NCBI GenBank assembly: GCA_964451935.1
Contig: CAYVKE010000019.1
Span: 1-34,394 of the forward strand
Origin: CALFXN01 sp964451935
GTDB taxonomy: Bacteria; Synergistota; Synergistia; Synergistales; Aminobacteriaceae
DNA: 34,394 bases
Direction of reading: 5' to 3'
The notes beneath the pieces were generated by a model that had not been told where the DNA came from, did no database searches, and saw nothing but the letters and a program-made list of their open reading frames with translations. The translations under genes were made by a program, and so were the position numbers. Positions 15,747 through 22,471 of this stretch are shown here, in pieces (position 1 is the stretch's first letter; each line of letters begins with the position of its first letter).

Positions 15747-16538
15747 TCACTCCCGGTAGAGTTCCGGCCTCCGCATGCGGAAGACCTGCAGGTGATTGCG
15801 GATCTCGTCGACCTTCGAGGGATCGATGACGGCGAAATGCCCTTCCTCGCCCTCTCCGGCCTCGAAGAGCGTCGTCCCCCAGGGATCGAGGATCATCGAC
15901 GATCCGCCGAAGAGCGTGTCCTTCGACGTTCCCACGCGGTTGCAGGCGACGACGTACATCATGTTCTCGATCGCGCGCGCCCTGAGAAGCGCCTTCCAGT
16001 GGTCGATGCGGATCTTGGGCCATTCCGCGGACACGAAGAGGACCTTCGTCCCCCGGAGCGCGTAGAGGCGCAACCACTCGCAGAAGCGGATGTCGTAGCA
16101 GATCACGCATCCGGCCGTCGTATCGCCGATGGGGAAGATGCAATCCGAATTTCCGGCTTCCAGATACTTCTGCTCGTCCATCAGCGGAATCAGGTGGATC
16201 TTGTCGTACTGCGCGACCAACCTCCCCTGCGGATCGATGACCTGGGCGCGGTTGGCCGCTCCGGTCTTCGTCCCCGCAAGCACCGATCCCCCGGCGAACC
16301 AGGTTCCGTACTCCTTCGCCAGATGCCCGAGAAATTCGGCCGCAGACGCGCCTTCCGGATCCGCGAGCCGCCCGGCGTCCTCGAGGGCGTACCCGACGTC
16401 CCAGATTTCCGGGAGAACGATGACGGTCTCTTCGGGACTCTTCACGTAATGCCGCTTCATCCAGTCGACCACTTTCTGCCGGTTCGCCTCGCGGTTTCCG
16501 ATGGAGATATCGATCTGAGCGATTCCTACACGCAGCAT
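15747..16538 (-). CDS. Carbon-nitrogen hydrolase (nitrilase superfamily, omega-amidase-like)
   Basis: A 263-residue amidase with the complete catalytic triad of the superfamily: Glu in VLPEIWDVGY (about 44), Lys in YDKIHLIPL (about 113) and Cys in GCVICYDIRFCEW (about 148). Omega-amidases of this branch (Nit2/YafV-like) release ammonia from 2-oxoacid amides. AGGAGG lies 6 bases before the ATG. It is the first gene of the operon, transcribed from a promoter holding GntR-type operator sites. With the 2-oxoacid-reducing dehydrogenase downstream, an oxoacid amide is an attractive substrate, but this is inference. Confidence 0.9.
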   Translation of the reverse strand: MLRVGIAQIDISIGNREANRQKVVDWMKRHYVKSPEETVIVLPEIWDVGYALEDAGRLADPEGASAAEFLGHLAKEYGTWFAGGSVLAGTKTGAANRAQVIDPQGRLVAQYDKIHLIPLMDEQKYLEAGNSDCIFPIGDTTAGCVICYDIRFCEWLRLYALRGTKVLFVSAEWPKIRIDHWKALLRARAIENMMYVVACNRVGTSKDTLFGGSSMILDPWGTTLFEAGEGEEGHFAVIDPSKVDEIRNHLQVFRMRRPELYRE

Positions 16539-16629
16539 CCAATCCCTCCTCTTTGTCCGAACGGGAAAAACGGACCAAAATTGATGGAACGCACTTCTTT
16601 TGCCTGACTATTCCGGTAGCACGAACTAT

Positions 16630-16659
16630 ATGATATCTCGGTATACCATAAAAAGTCAA
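16630..16659 (-). promoter_or_regulatory. Predicted sigma-70 promoter of the amidase-dehydrogenase-TRAP operon
   Basis: On the minus strand TTGACT (16659-16654), an 18-base spacer and TATCAT (16635-16630). The spacer holds the GGTATACC site at 16640-16647, so a bound repressor would block RNA polymerase. Confidence 0.6.
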
Positions 16660-16687
16660 GGCATACCATGTTGATTTTTGGCATACC
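16640..16687. promoter_or_regulatory. Three GGYATACC operator repeats at 20-bp spacing (GntR/FCD-type)
   Basis: GGTATACC at 16640-16647 (perfect palindrome), GGCATACC at 16660-16667 and GGCATACC at 16680-16687 are exactly 20 bases apart, about two helical turns, so all face the same side. The first lies in the spacer of the minus promoter, the third in the spacer of the plus promoter and the second between the two -35 boxes. FadR/FCD-type GntR proteins often bind GGTNNNACC-like palindromes, so the adjacent gntR product is the likely ligand-responsive binder. Confidence 0.7.
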
Positions 16688-16698
16688 TTGTGCATAAT
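16671..16698 (+). promoter_or_regulatory. Predicted promoter of the gntR-carbamoylase operon
   Basis: TTGATT (16671-16676), 16 bases, CATAAT (16693-16698). The third GGCATACC site lies in the spacer, implying autoregulation. The leader to the gntR start is about 170 bases and shows no gene. Confidence 0.5.
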
Positions 16699-16875
16699 AG
16701 ATCAAGACGCTGGAGAGGGTCGGCCTCGCGACTTTTTGTTACAATACAATGAACCGCTTCCACCGTCCCTGCCTGTAGCCGACGTTTCCCCGGATTTCGC
16801 GAATCGATCCGTCCGCTGCGCCCCCGGCATGCGACGCCGCGGGGAATCCACGCCAGGAGATGCATCGAAAAAAAA

Positions 16876-17559
16876 ATGATGTCACGCGACGATGAAGAAC
16901 GGCGGAATCTCGCAGACCGAGTCTATGACGAAATCAAGACGCAGATTGTCGAACTCCGGCTGCCTCCGGAGAGCGTCGTCCAGGAGCGTTCCCTCGCGGA
17001 AGCCCTCGGCACGAGCCGGACTCCGGTGCGCGAAGCGCTCAAGCGGCTGGGGCAGGACGGATGGATTCTCGTTCAGGAAAAGCGGAAAATCGTCGTTCGC
17101 GGCATCGGAATGGACGACGTCCGGGAGGTGTTCATGCTCCGGGAGATGGTCGAGCTGTTCGCGATCCGGAGCATCTTCTCGTCCGGGGAGCCCCGCTTCC
17201 TCGCGGGGATGCTCATCCCGCTGATCAGCAACATGAAAAACCACACGGACGACTCCGTCGCCTTCATCAAGGAAGACATGAAATTCCATACCGCGATCAT
17301 CGCCTATATGAACAACCGCCGCCTCGACGAAATCTGGAAGAAGATCAGCGACGAGGTGACACGGATCGCAATCTACTCCCTCCACGAACAACGACGCCCG
17401 GAAGCTGTCATCCGGGAGCACGAGGCCCTCGCAAGCGGCCTGTGGGAGATGCAGTGCGACGTGACCGTCCGCAGGATGGTCGAGCACTACCACGAAATCT
17501 ATATCGCGTACGAGGAGAAGTTCCGGAAACAGCATACCGGGGAGCATCGCGCGGAGTAA
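16876..17559 (+). CDS. GntR-family transcriptional regulator, FCD domain (FadR subfamily)
   Basis: A 227-residue regulator. The N-terminal winged helix-turn-helix is at about 10-76 (LADRVYDEIKTQIVELRLPP, ERSLAEALGTSRTPVREALKRL). The C-terminal FCD ligand-binding domain is at about 85-215, with metal-binding-type His in FHTAIIAY, REHEAL and VEHYHEIY. Start choice is uncertain: AGGAG at 16855-16859 is 16 bases from the ATG, and a run of nine A leads into it; ATG 16879 is an alternative. It diverges from the amidase operon and precedes the carbamoylase, and probably controls both from the three GGYATACC sites, with a carboxylate as effector. Confidence 0.93.
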   Translation: MMSRDDEERRNLADRVYDEIKTQIVELRLPPESVVQERSLAEALGTSRTPVREALKRLGQDGWILVQEKRKIVVRGIGMDDVREVFMLREMVELFAIRSIFSSGEPRFLAGMLIPLISNMKNHTDDSVAFIKEDMKFHTAIIAYMNNRRLDEIWKKISDEVTRIAIYSLHEQRRPEAVIREHEALASGLWEMQCDVTVRRMVEHYHEIYIAYEEKFRKQHTGEHRAE

Positions 17560-17601
17560 CGGCTTCTGCGGCGCGATCGGCGAAGGAAACGGAGGCGTTT
17601 C

Positions 17602-18837
17602 ATGAAGACAGTGCGGATCGATGCGGAGCGGCTGCTCCGCTCGCTTGAAGAAATGGGCGAAATCGGGAGACTGCCGGGCGACGCGGGACGGACCCGCCTC
17701 GCGCTGGACGACGGGGACCGGGCCGGAAGGGATCTCTTCGTGAGATGGCTCCGCGACGCGAAGCTCGACGTCGTCATCGATCCGGTCGGCAACATCTGCG
17801 GCGTTCGTCCCGGACGAAACGGGAGCGCGAAACCCGTCATGATGGGGTCGCACCTCGACACGGTCCGCGACGCGGGCCCGTATGACGGCGTCTACGGCGT
17901 CCTCTCGGGACTCGAAGTCATCCGCACGCTGAACGACCACGGCGTGGAAACGGAGACGCCGGTCGCGGTCACGGCCTTCACGAACGAGGAAGGCGCTCGC
18001 TTCCAGCCGACGATGATGGGCAGCATGTACGTATCCGGCGATCTCGGTCTCGAACAAGTCTATCGAACGACGGACGACGAGGGCGTCTCCGTCGGGGAGG
18101 AACTGAAGCGGATCGGGTACGTCGGCGCGGGGCGGATCGAGGCCTCGGCCTACCTCGAACTCCACGTCGAGCAAGGCCCTGTGCTCGACCGTCGGAAGGT
18201 TCAGGCCGGCGTCGTCCAGGGAATCCAGGGGATCGCCTGGTGGCGCGGCCGGTTCTCGGGCGAAGCCAACCACGCGGGCACGACGCCGCTTGAATACCGC
18301 AAGGACGCGCTGCTCGCCGCGGCGGAACTCTGCTGCGGACTGCGGACGTTCGCCGAAGAGATGGGAAACGGCGCGCTCACGACGATGGGACGCCTTCGCG
18401 TGTCTCCCGACGTCGTCAACGTCATCCCTTCGGAGGCGGCGTTTACGATCGACTTCCGCCAGGTCGACGAGGACCTCTTCGAACGCGGCAAGCGCGCCGT
18501 CGAGGAGATGGTCCGCCGCGTCGCCGGGAAACACGGCCTCTCCTTCGACCTGGAGCAGAATACCGACACGCCGCCGCTGCGCTTCGCGCCGTCGATGGTC
18601 GCGCTCGTCGAGCGGACCGTGCAGGAGCTTGGGTTGTCGAACATCCCGATGCCGAGCGGCGCGGGGCACGACGCGAAGTACATGAGCCGCGTATGCCCGA
18701 CGGCGATGATCTTCGTCCCCTCGATCGGCGGCCGGAGCCACTGCCCGGAGGAACGCACGCGGCCGGAGGACCTGGCCGACGGCGCGAACGTCCTGCTGCG
18801 CTGCGCGCTGGAGCTGGCGGGCGGCTACTTCGTGTAG
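17602..18837 (+). CDS. M20-family Zn-dependent hydrolase (N-carbamoyl-amino-acid hydrolase/allantoate amidohydrolase type)
   Basis: A 411-residue cytoplasmic metallohydrolase of the hydantoinase/carbamoylase family, which cleaves N-carbamoyl or ureido groups from amino acids. Metal-site motifs are present in order: GSHLDTVRDAGPYDGVYG (His and bridging Asp, about 83-100), FTNEEGARF (Glu pair), HVEQGPVLD, ANHAGTTPLEYRKD (dimerisation-domain substrate region), SGAGHDAKYMS and GGRSHCPEE (C-terminal His). A ribosome site GAAACGGAGG precedes the ATG. It lies 42 bases after gntR in the same operon. With the divergent amidase it suggests a pathway freeing ammonia from amides or ureides. The exact substrate is undetermined. 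Confidence 0.92.
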   Translation: MKTVRIDAERLLRSLEEMGEIGRLPGDAGRTRLALDDGDRAGRDLFVRWLRDAKLDVVIDPVGNICGVRPGRNGSAKPVMMGSHLDTVRDAGPYDGVYGVLSGLEVIRTLNDHGVETETPVAVTAFTNEEGARFQPTMMGSMYVSGDLGLEQVYRTTDDEGVSVGEELKRIGYVGAGRIEASAYLELHVEQGPVLDRRKVQAGVVQGIQGIAWWRGRFSGEANHAGTTPLEYRKDALLAAAELCCGLRTFAEEMGNGALTTMGRLRVSPDVVNVIPSEAAFTIDFRQVDEDLFERGKRAVEEMVRRVAGKHGLSFDLEQNTDTPPLRFAPSMVALVERTVQELGLSNIPMPSGAGHDAKYMSRVCPTAMIFVPSIGGRSHCPEERTRPEDLADGANVLLRCALELAGGYFV

Positions 18838-19016
18838 ACGTTCAGCCCGATTTTGACGGATTCGCGCCCCGGTACGGACTGGTTGCCCTCCGTCGACGCG
18901 ATGATCGTCGACTTGCCGCTCGACGATTTTCCGAACGTCTGCGACAGGTCCACCTTTATCGTCAGTATCGCACCTTCCACGCTCATTTCGACATTTTTCA
19001 CGGATTTCGACCCCAT
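18825..19016 (-). CDS. Small conserved protein of unknown function
   Basis: A 63-residue protein read from ATG 19016. A GTG at 19034 would extend it by 6 residues but lies inside a hairpin, and an inner ATG at 18986 is also possible. Its core, TIKVDLSQTFGKSSSGKSTI then STEGNQSV and KIGLNVYTK, matches a small conserved bacterial protein type I recognise but cannot name; no function is known to me. The SSSGKST stretch resembles a P-loop but the protein is too small for a kinase. It overlaps the 3' end of the convergent carbamoylase by 13 bases. No clear ribosome site is seen. It may be read from the TRAP operon by readthrough of the hairpin at 19033-19063. Confidence 0.6.
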   Translation of the reverse strand: MGSKSVKNVEMSVEGAILTIKVDLSQTFGKSSSGKSTIIASTEGNQSVPGRESVKIGLNVYTK

Positions 19017-19032
19017 TTCCGAAAGAATAAAC

Positions 19033-19063
19033 ACGCACCCGCCGCAGATTACGGCGGGTGCGT
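19033..19063 (-). terminator. Terminator-like hairpin after the second complete TRAP operon
   Basis: ACGCACCCGCCG pairs with CGGCGGGTGCGT (12 bp, 7-base loop). On the minus strand it is followed by GTTTATTCTTTC, a broken T-tract. It lies 64 bases after the dctM stop and just before the small protein gene, so it probably ends most TRAP transcripts. Confidence 0.65.
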
Positions 19064-19126
19064 TTCATTGTCGTGCTGCGGCCTGCGTCCGTCAATCCCG
19101 GCCGCTTGCGTCCGCTGCGAACCTTC

Positions 19127-20407
19127 CTATCCGAAGACCAGATTCGGCAGGAAGAGGACGATCTGCGGGAAAAAGACCAGGATGACGACGAGCGTAAAAA
19201 GCGTGATGTAGAACGGAATCGCCTCCCGGACCGTCTCTTCCGGCGTGCACCCCATGATCTCCGATGTCGAATAGAGCGCGACGCCGACGGGGGGCGTCAT
19301 GATTCCGGAGGTCAGCGTCGTCATCATGATGACGCCGAAGTGCACAGGGTCGATGCCGAGCTTGGTGATCACCGGAATGAAGACCGGGGTCAGGAGCAGG
19401 GCGCAGACGGTCGTCTCGACGAACATCCCCGCGAGGATCAGCAGCGCGATGATCACGAGCATCAGCAAATACGGATTCGACGTGATCCCGATCAGAAAGG
19501 CGGCGATGCTCTGGGGCACGCGCCCGTAGACGATCGCGTAGCCGAACGTCCCCGAAAGCGTCAGGATCAGCATGAGGACGCCGATATCGACGGCGCTCTG
19601 CCGGACGCACTCCATGAAGACCTTCCACGTGATCTCCCTGTAGATGAACACGCCCACGAAAAGCGCGTACATGCACGCGAACGCGCCCGCCTCGGACGGC
19701 GTGAAGAGCCCGAAGCGGATTCCGATGATGAGCAGGAACGGGAACAGCAGCGCGTAGATGTTGTCCTTCAGGGCGACGAGGACTTCCGGGACGCTCGGCG
19801 GCCTGTCGTTGACCGGCAGGTACCCGGCCCGTTTGGCGGTGATATGGACCGTCGCCATGAACATGGCCATCATCAGGAAGCCCGGGAGCACCCCGCCGAC
19901 GAAGAGGCGTCCGATGGACACCTCTCCCACCGACCCGTAGATGATGAATCCCATGCTCGGCGGGATCGTGCAGGTGATCATCGAGGTCAGGCCGTTGACG
20001 GCCGCCCCGTAGCCGCGCGAGTACCCCTGCTTGATCATCTCGGGGCCGAGGATCCGGCTTTCCATGACGGCGTCGGCGTTCGCCGAGCCGGAGACGCCCC
20101 CCATCAGCGTGCTGAGCATGACGCTCACCTGCGCGAGGCTTCCCGGAAGATGCCCAACGAGAATCCGGGAGAGCTTCACGAGCCGGGAGGTGATTCCGGT
20201 CGCGTTCATGAGGTTCCCCGCGAAGATGAACAGCGGAATTGCGAGCAGCGTGAAGCTCTGCGTCTGCGCGACGATGCGCTGGACCGTGATCGATATCGGG
20301 ATGTTCGGGGTCGACAGGATGAACATGAACCCGGCCAGTCCGATCGCGAAGGCGACGGGCATCCCGAGGAGGAGCAATACGAGAAAGACGCCGACCAACA
20401 GAAGCAT
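19127..20407 (-). CDS. dctM: TRAP transporter large permease subunit, DctM family (second set)
   Basis: A 426-residue membrane protein with about 12 hydrophobic segments. Typical motifs are LLAIPLFIFAGNLMNATGI, GGVSGSANADAVMESRILG, TIPPSMGFIIYGSVG and GIMTPPVGVALYSTSEI. It follows dctQ by 18 bases. No enzyme gene is linked to this TRAP operon, so its substrate has no contextual clue. It is clearly diverged from the permease at 11750-13042, so a different substrate is likely. Confidence 0.95.
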   Translation of the reverse strand: MLLLVGVFLVLLLLGMPVAFAIGLAGFMFILSTPNIPISITVQRIVAQTQSFTLLAIPLFIFAGNLMNATGITSRLVKLSRILVGHLPGSLAQVSVMLSTLMGGVSGSANADAVMESRILGPEMIKQGYSRGYGAAVNGLTSMITCTIPPSMGFIIYGSVGEVSIGRLFVGGVLPGFLMMAMFMATVHITAKRAGYLPVNDRPPSVPEVLVALKDNIYALLFPFLLIIGIRFGLFTPSEAGAFACMYALFVGVFIYREITWKVFMECVRQSAVDIGVLMLILTLSGTFGYAIVYGRVPQSIAAFLIGITSNPYLLMLVIIALLILAGMFVETTVCALLLTPVFIPVITKLGIDPVHFGVIMMTTLTSGIMTPPVGVALYSTSEIMGCTPEETVREAIPFYITLFTLVVILVFFPQIVLFLPNLVFG

Positions 20408-20425
20408 TCTATTTCCCCCTTCCGG

Positions 20426-20935
20426 CTACACGATGTCCCTTCCGCCGCCGTGGACGGTGGAGGGGAAGTTCGTGATCTGCCGGTAGAGCTTGACGCCCGA
20501 GGAGACGATCATCAGGAAGGCGCTCACGGGGACGGCCGCCGTCACCCAGGAGTAGCTCATCGTGATGTTCTGGAACTGCCGCTTCGCGTTGCTGATGCAC
20601 AGGGGAATTCCGTAGACGATGATCACGGCCAGAAAGAGAATGATGCACACGGACCAGAGAATGGCGAGCGTTCTCTGGGTCTTGAGCGGCATCTTCGCCG
20701 TCAGGAAATCGACGTTGATGATCCGGTTTTCCCGGATGCCGACGTCCGCGCCGAGAAAGGCGCCCCATGCGAACAGCAGCAGGGAGATGTCCACGGCCCA
20801 GTTGATCGGATACCCCACGAACCTCCCGATGGCCGAAATGAAAATAAGGACTGTCAACGCGCACAGGATGAACGAGATCAAATGCTCCTCGAGTTTGCAG
20901 ATAAACGAATAGGCATTTTTCACAATATCAGACAT
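20426..20935 (-). CDS. dctQ: TRAP transporter small permease subunit, DctQ family (second set)
   Basis: A 169-residue membrane protein with four hydrophobic segments (about 17-38, 45-65, 88-110, 128-150). It has the family pattern INWAVDISLLLFAWGAFLGA followed by RENRIINVDFL. I chose ATG 20935 because AAAGGAGGT lies 12 bases upstream; the in-frame ATG at 20977 would begin inside a hairpin arm and add 14 polar residues. It lies between dctP and dctM. Confidence 0.92.
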   Translation of the reverse strand: MSDIVKNAYSFICKLEEHLISFILCALTVLIFISAIGRFVGYPINWAVDISLLLFAWGAFLGADVGIRENRIINVDFLTAKMPLKTQRTLAILWSVCIILFLAVIIVYGIPLCISNAKRQFQNITMSYSWVTAAVPVSAFLMIVSSGVKLYRQITNFPSTVHGGGRDIV

Positions 20936-20974
20936 TATTGGGCGCGACCTCCTTTTGCCGCCGTCCGGGGAAAG

Positions 20975-21010
20975 CATTCGGCAACCGCCGCAATGGACGG
21001 TTGCCGAATG
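20975..21010 (-). promoter_or_regulatory. Intercistronic hairpin between dctP and dctQ (second TRAP operon)
   Basis: A perfect 13-bp stem (20975-20987 with 20998-21010) has a 10-base loop and no T-run. It takes the same place as the hairpin at 13569-13605 in the first set, although the stem sequences differ. Likely role: raise the binding protein to permease ratio. Confidence 0.65.
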
Positions 21011-21047
21011 TCTCCGGGACGAATCCCGGTTCTTTCCCGAACGGGCA

Positions 21048-22061
21048 CTATTTCTTGCCGATCTCCTTGTAGATGGCCTTTCGCAGGTCGGCGTACTTGA
21101 GTTCGTCGTACGCCGCGTCGGAGGCCTTCATGAACGCCGGCAGGTCGACTTCGACAACCTGCATGCCCTTTTCGACCATCTGTTTCTCGTAGACGTCGCT
21201 CTTCGCGATGATCTCGGCCGCCGTGATCTTGCCCTGTTTCTCGAACTCCTCGAGAAGAAGCGCCTGATAGGAGGCCGGAAGCGTTTTGAACCACTTCTCG
21301 CCGACGATCATTCCGTTGAGGAGCTGGAAGTGCGCCGTCTTGTTGATGTACTTGAGGACTTCATAGACGCGGAGGCTGAAGCTCGCGGAGTGCTGCGCCT
21401 CGCAGCCGTCGATCGCCTTCTGCTGCACGGCGTTGTAGACGTCGGTCCATCCCATGGTCACGGGCGTGGCGCCGAGAGCGGCGACCGAGCGGGACCACGA
21501 CGGAGCGCCGGGGGTGCGGATCCGGACGCCCTTGAGGTCTTCGGGCTTCTTGACGGGCTTGTTCGTGAGGAAGTGGCGGGCGCCGTCGAACCAGTTGAAG
21601 GAGAGCACGCGGATGCCGTTCTCGGAGGCCAGCTTCGCGACGCAGTTCTTCCAGAAATTCGTCTGCTGGACCTTCAGGAGTTCGTCGTAATTGTTCGTGA
21701 AGTACGCCATTCCGACGATGCCGATGTCGCGGACGTAGTTCGCCATGCGACCGGCGTCGGTGACGACCGCCACGTTGACGCCCTGGACGGCCTGTTCGAT
21801 GACGTCTTCGTCGCTGCCGAGCTGGGCGCTCGGGAAGACCTTGACGGTCATCTTTCCGCCCGTCCGTTCCGAAACCCGCTTCGCGATCGCGTAGAACCCC
21901 TGGCAGAAGGGGCTGGCGTCGGCGAGCTGGGTCGAGACCATGAGTTCATAGACCTTGCCGTCGCCCTCGACGAAATCGGCGGGCTTGCCCTGGGCGAACG
22001 CGCCCGCGCAGAAAACCGACAGCAGCGCTGCCGACAGCACTACGAAAGCACTTTTTCTCAT
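21048..22061 (-). CDS. dctP: TRAP transporter solute-binding protein, DctP family (second set)
   Basis: A 337-residue exported protein. I chose ATG 22061 because GGGAGG is 7 bases upstream and the protein then opens with a signal peptide (MRKSAFVVLSAALLSVFCAG, then AFAQ). The longer frame from 22172 would put about 37 polar residues before it. The mature part has KVFPSAQLGSDEDVIEQ, the ligand region VRIRTPGAPSWSRS with the conserved Arg, and TDVYNAVQQKAIDGCEAQH. It is the first gene of a dctP-dctQ-dctM operon with a long leader (about 270 bases). Confidence 0.94.
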   Translation of the reverse strand: MRKSAFVVLSAALLSVFCAGAFAQGKPADFVEGDGKVYELMVSTQLADASPFCQGFYAIAKRVSERTGGKMTVKVFPSAQLGSDEDVIEQAVQGVNVAVVTDAGRMANYVRDIGIVGMAYFTNNYDELLKVQQTNFWKNCVAKLASENGIRVLSFNWFDGARHFLTNKPVKKPEDLKGVRIRTPGAPSWSRSVAALGATPVTMGWTDVYNAVQQKAIDGCEAQHSASFSLRVYEVLKYINKTAHFQLLNGMIVGEKWFKTLPASYQALLLEEFEKQGKITAAEIIAKSDVYEKQMVEKGMQVVEVDLPAFMKASDAAYDELKYADLRKAIYKEIGKK

Positions 22062-22330
22062 GTCCATTCCTCCCGAAGTAGATGTGTCATGATCCGTCGT
22101 TTCCCCATCGTCCGCGGACAATGCGATATCGGTGATTGAGCCGGACGCAGGCGTCCAAAGGGACCGCCGCACGCAAACCGACCGGGTTGAGATCCGTTCG
22201 GAAGATACGAAACGCTTTCGCTCGACGATGCCGGAGATCGCCCCCTCGCCTGAGGAACTCCGGGACGCGGTTTTCCCGTCTCCCGGGCTGAAGATGTATC
22301 GCCGATAAATTGTATAGAGTTATTTGTACC

Positions 22331-22360
22331 ATACTAGCATGCTAGTTCCGAAAACGTCAA
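22331..22360 (-). promoter_or_regulatory. Predicted promoter of the second TRAP operon
   Basis: On the minus strand TTGACG (22360-22355), an 18-base spacer and TAGTAT (22336-22331). The palindrome at 22333-22346 occupies most of the spacer and the -10 box. The leader 22062-22330 holds only a small GGACGC/GCGTCC hairpin at 22143-22156 and no gene I can support. Confidence 0.45.
22333..22346. promoter_or_regulatory. 14-bp palindrome ACTAGCATGCTAGT, probable operator
   Basis: A perfect palindrome lies inside the predicted promoter of the second TRAP operon. Its TAGCATG half also occurs on the minus strand upstream of the SDR gene near 29613. Position predicts repression. No regulator gene is next to it, so the binding protein is unknown. 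Confidence 0.5.
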
Positions 22361-22380
22361 TAGACCCCCGGTAAAGAACA

Positions 22381-22433
22381 CGACGCATCCGTCCGCACGA
22401 AGGAAAAATCTGTCCGTACGGACGGATGCGTCG
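22381..22433 (-). terminator. Long inverted repeat after the gldA-type gene
   Basis: CGACGCATCCGTCCG and its perfect complement (15 bp; 22381-22395 with 22419-22433) enclose 23 bases. It lies 38 bases after the stop of the glycerol-dehydrogenase-family gene. Beyond it the minus strand reads TGTTCTTTACC, a weak T-tract. It probably ends the six-gene sugar-type operon. Confidence 0.55.
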
Positions 22434-22471
22434 CGTCGCGGCGGAAGGCGCGAACCAAAACCGGGGAGAGG

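Noticed and set aside
19058..21100. Plus-strand 680-codon open frame
   Set aside because: Its Arg/Asp/Glu/His-rich composition and complete overlap with TRAP dctM and dctQ show it is an antisense shadow.
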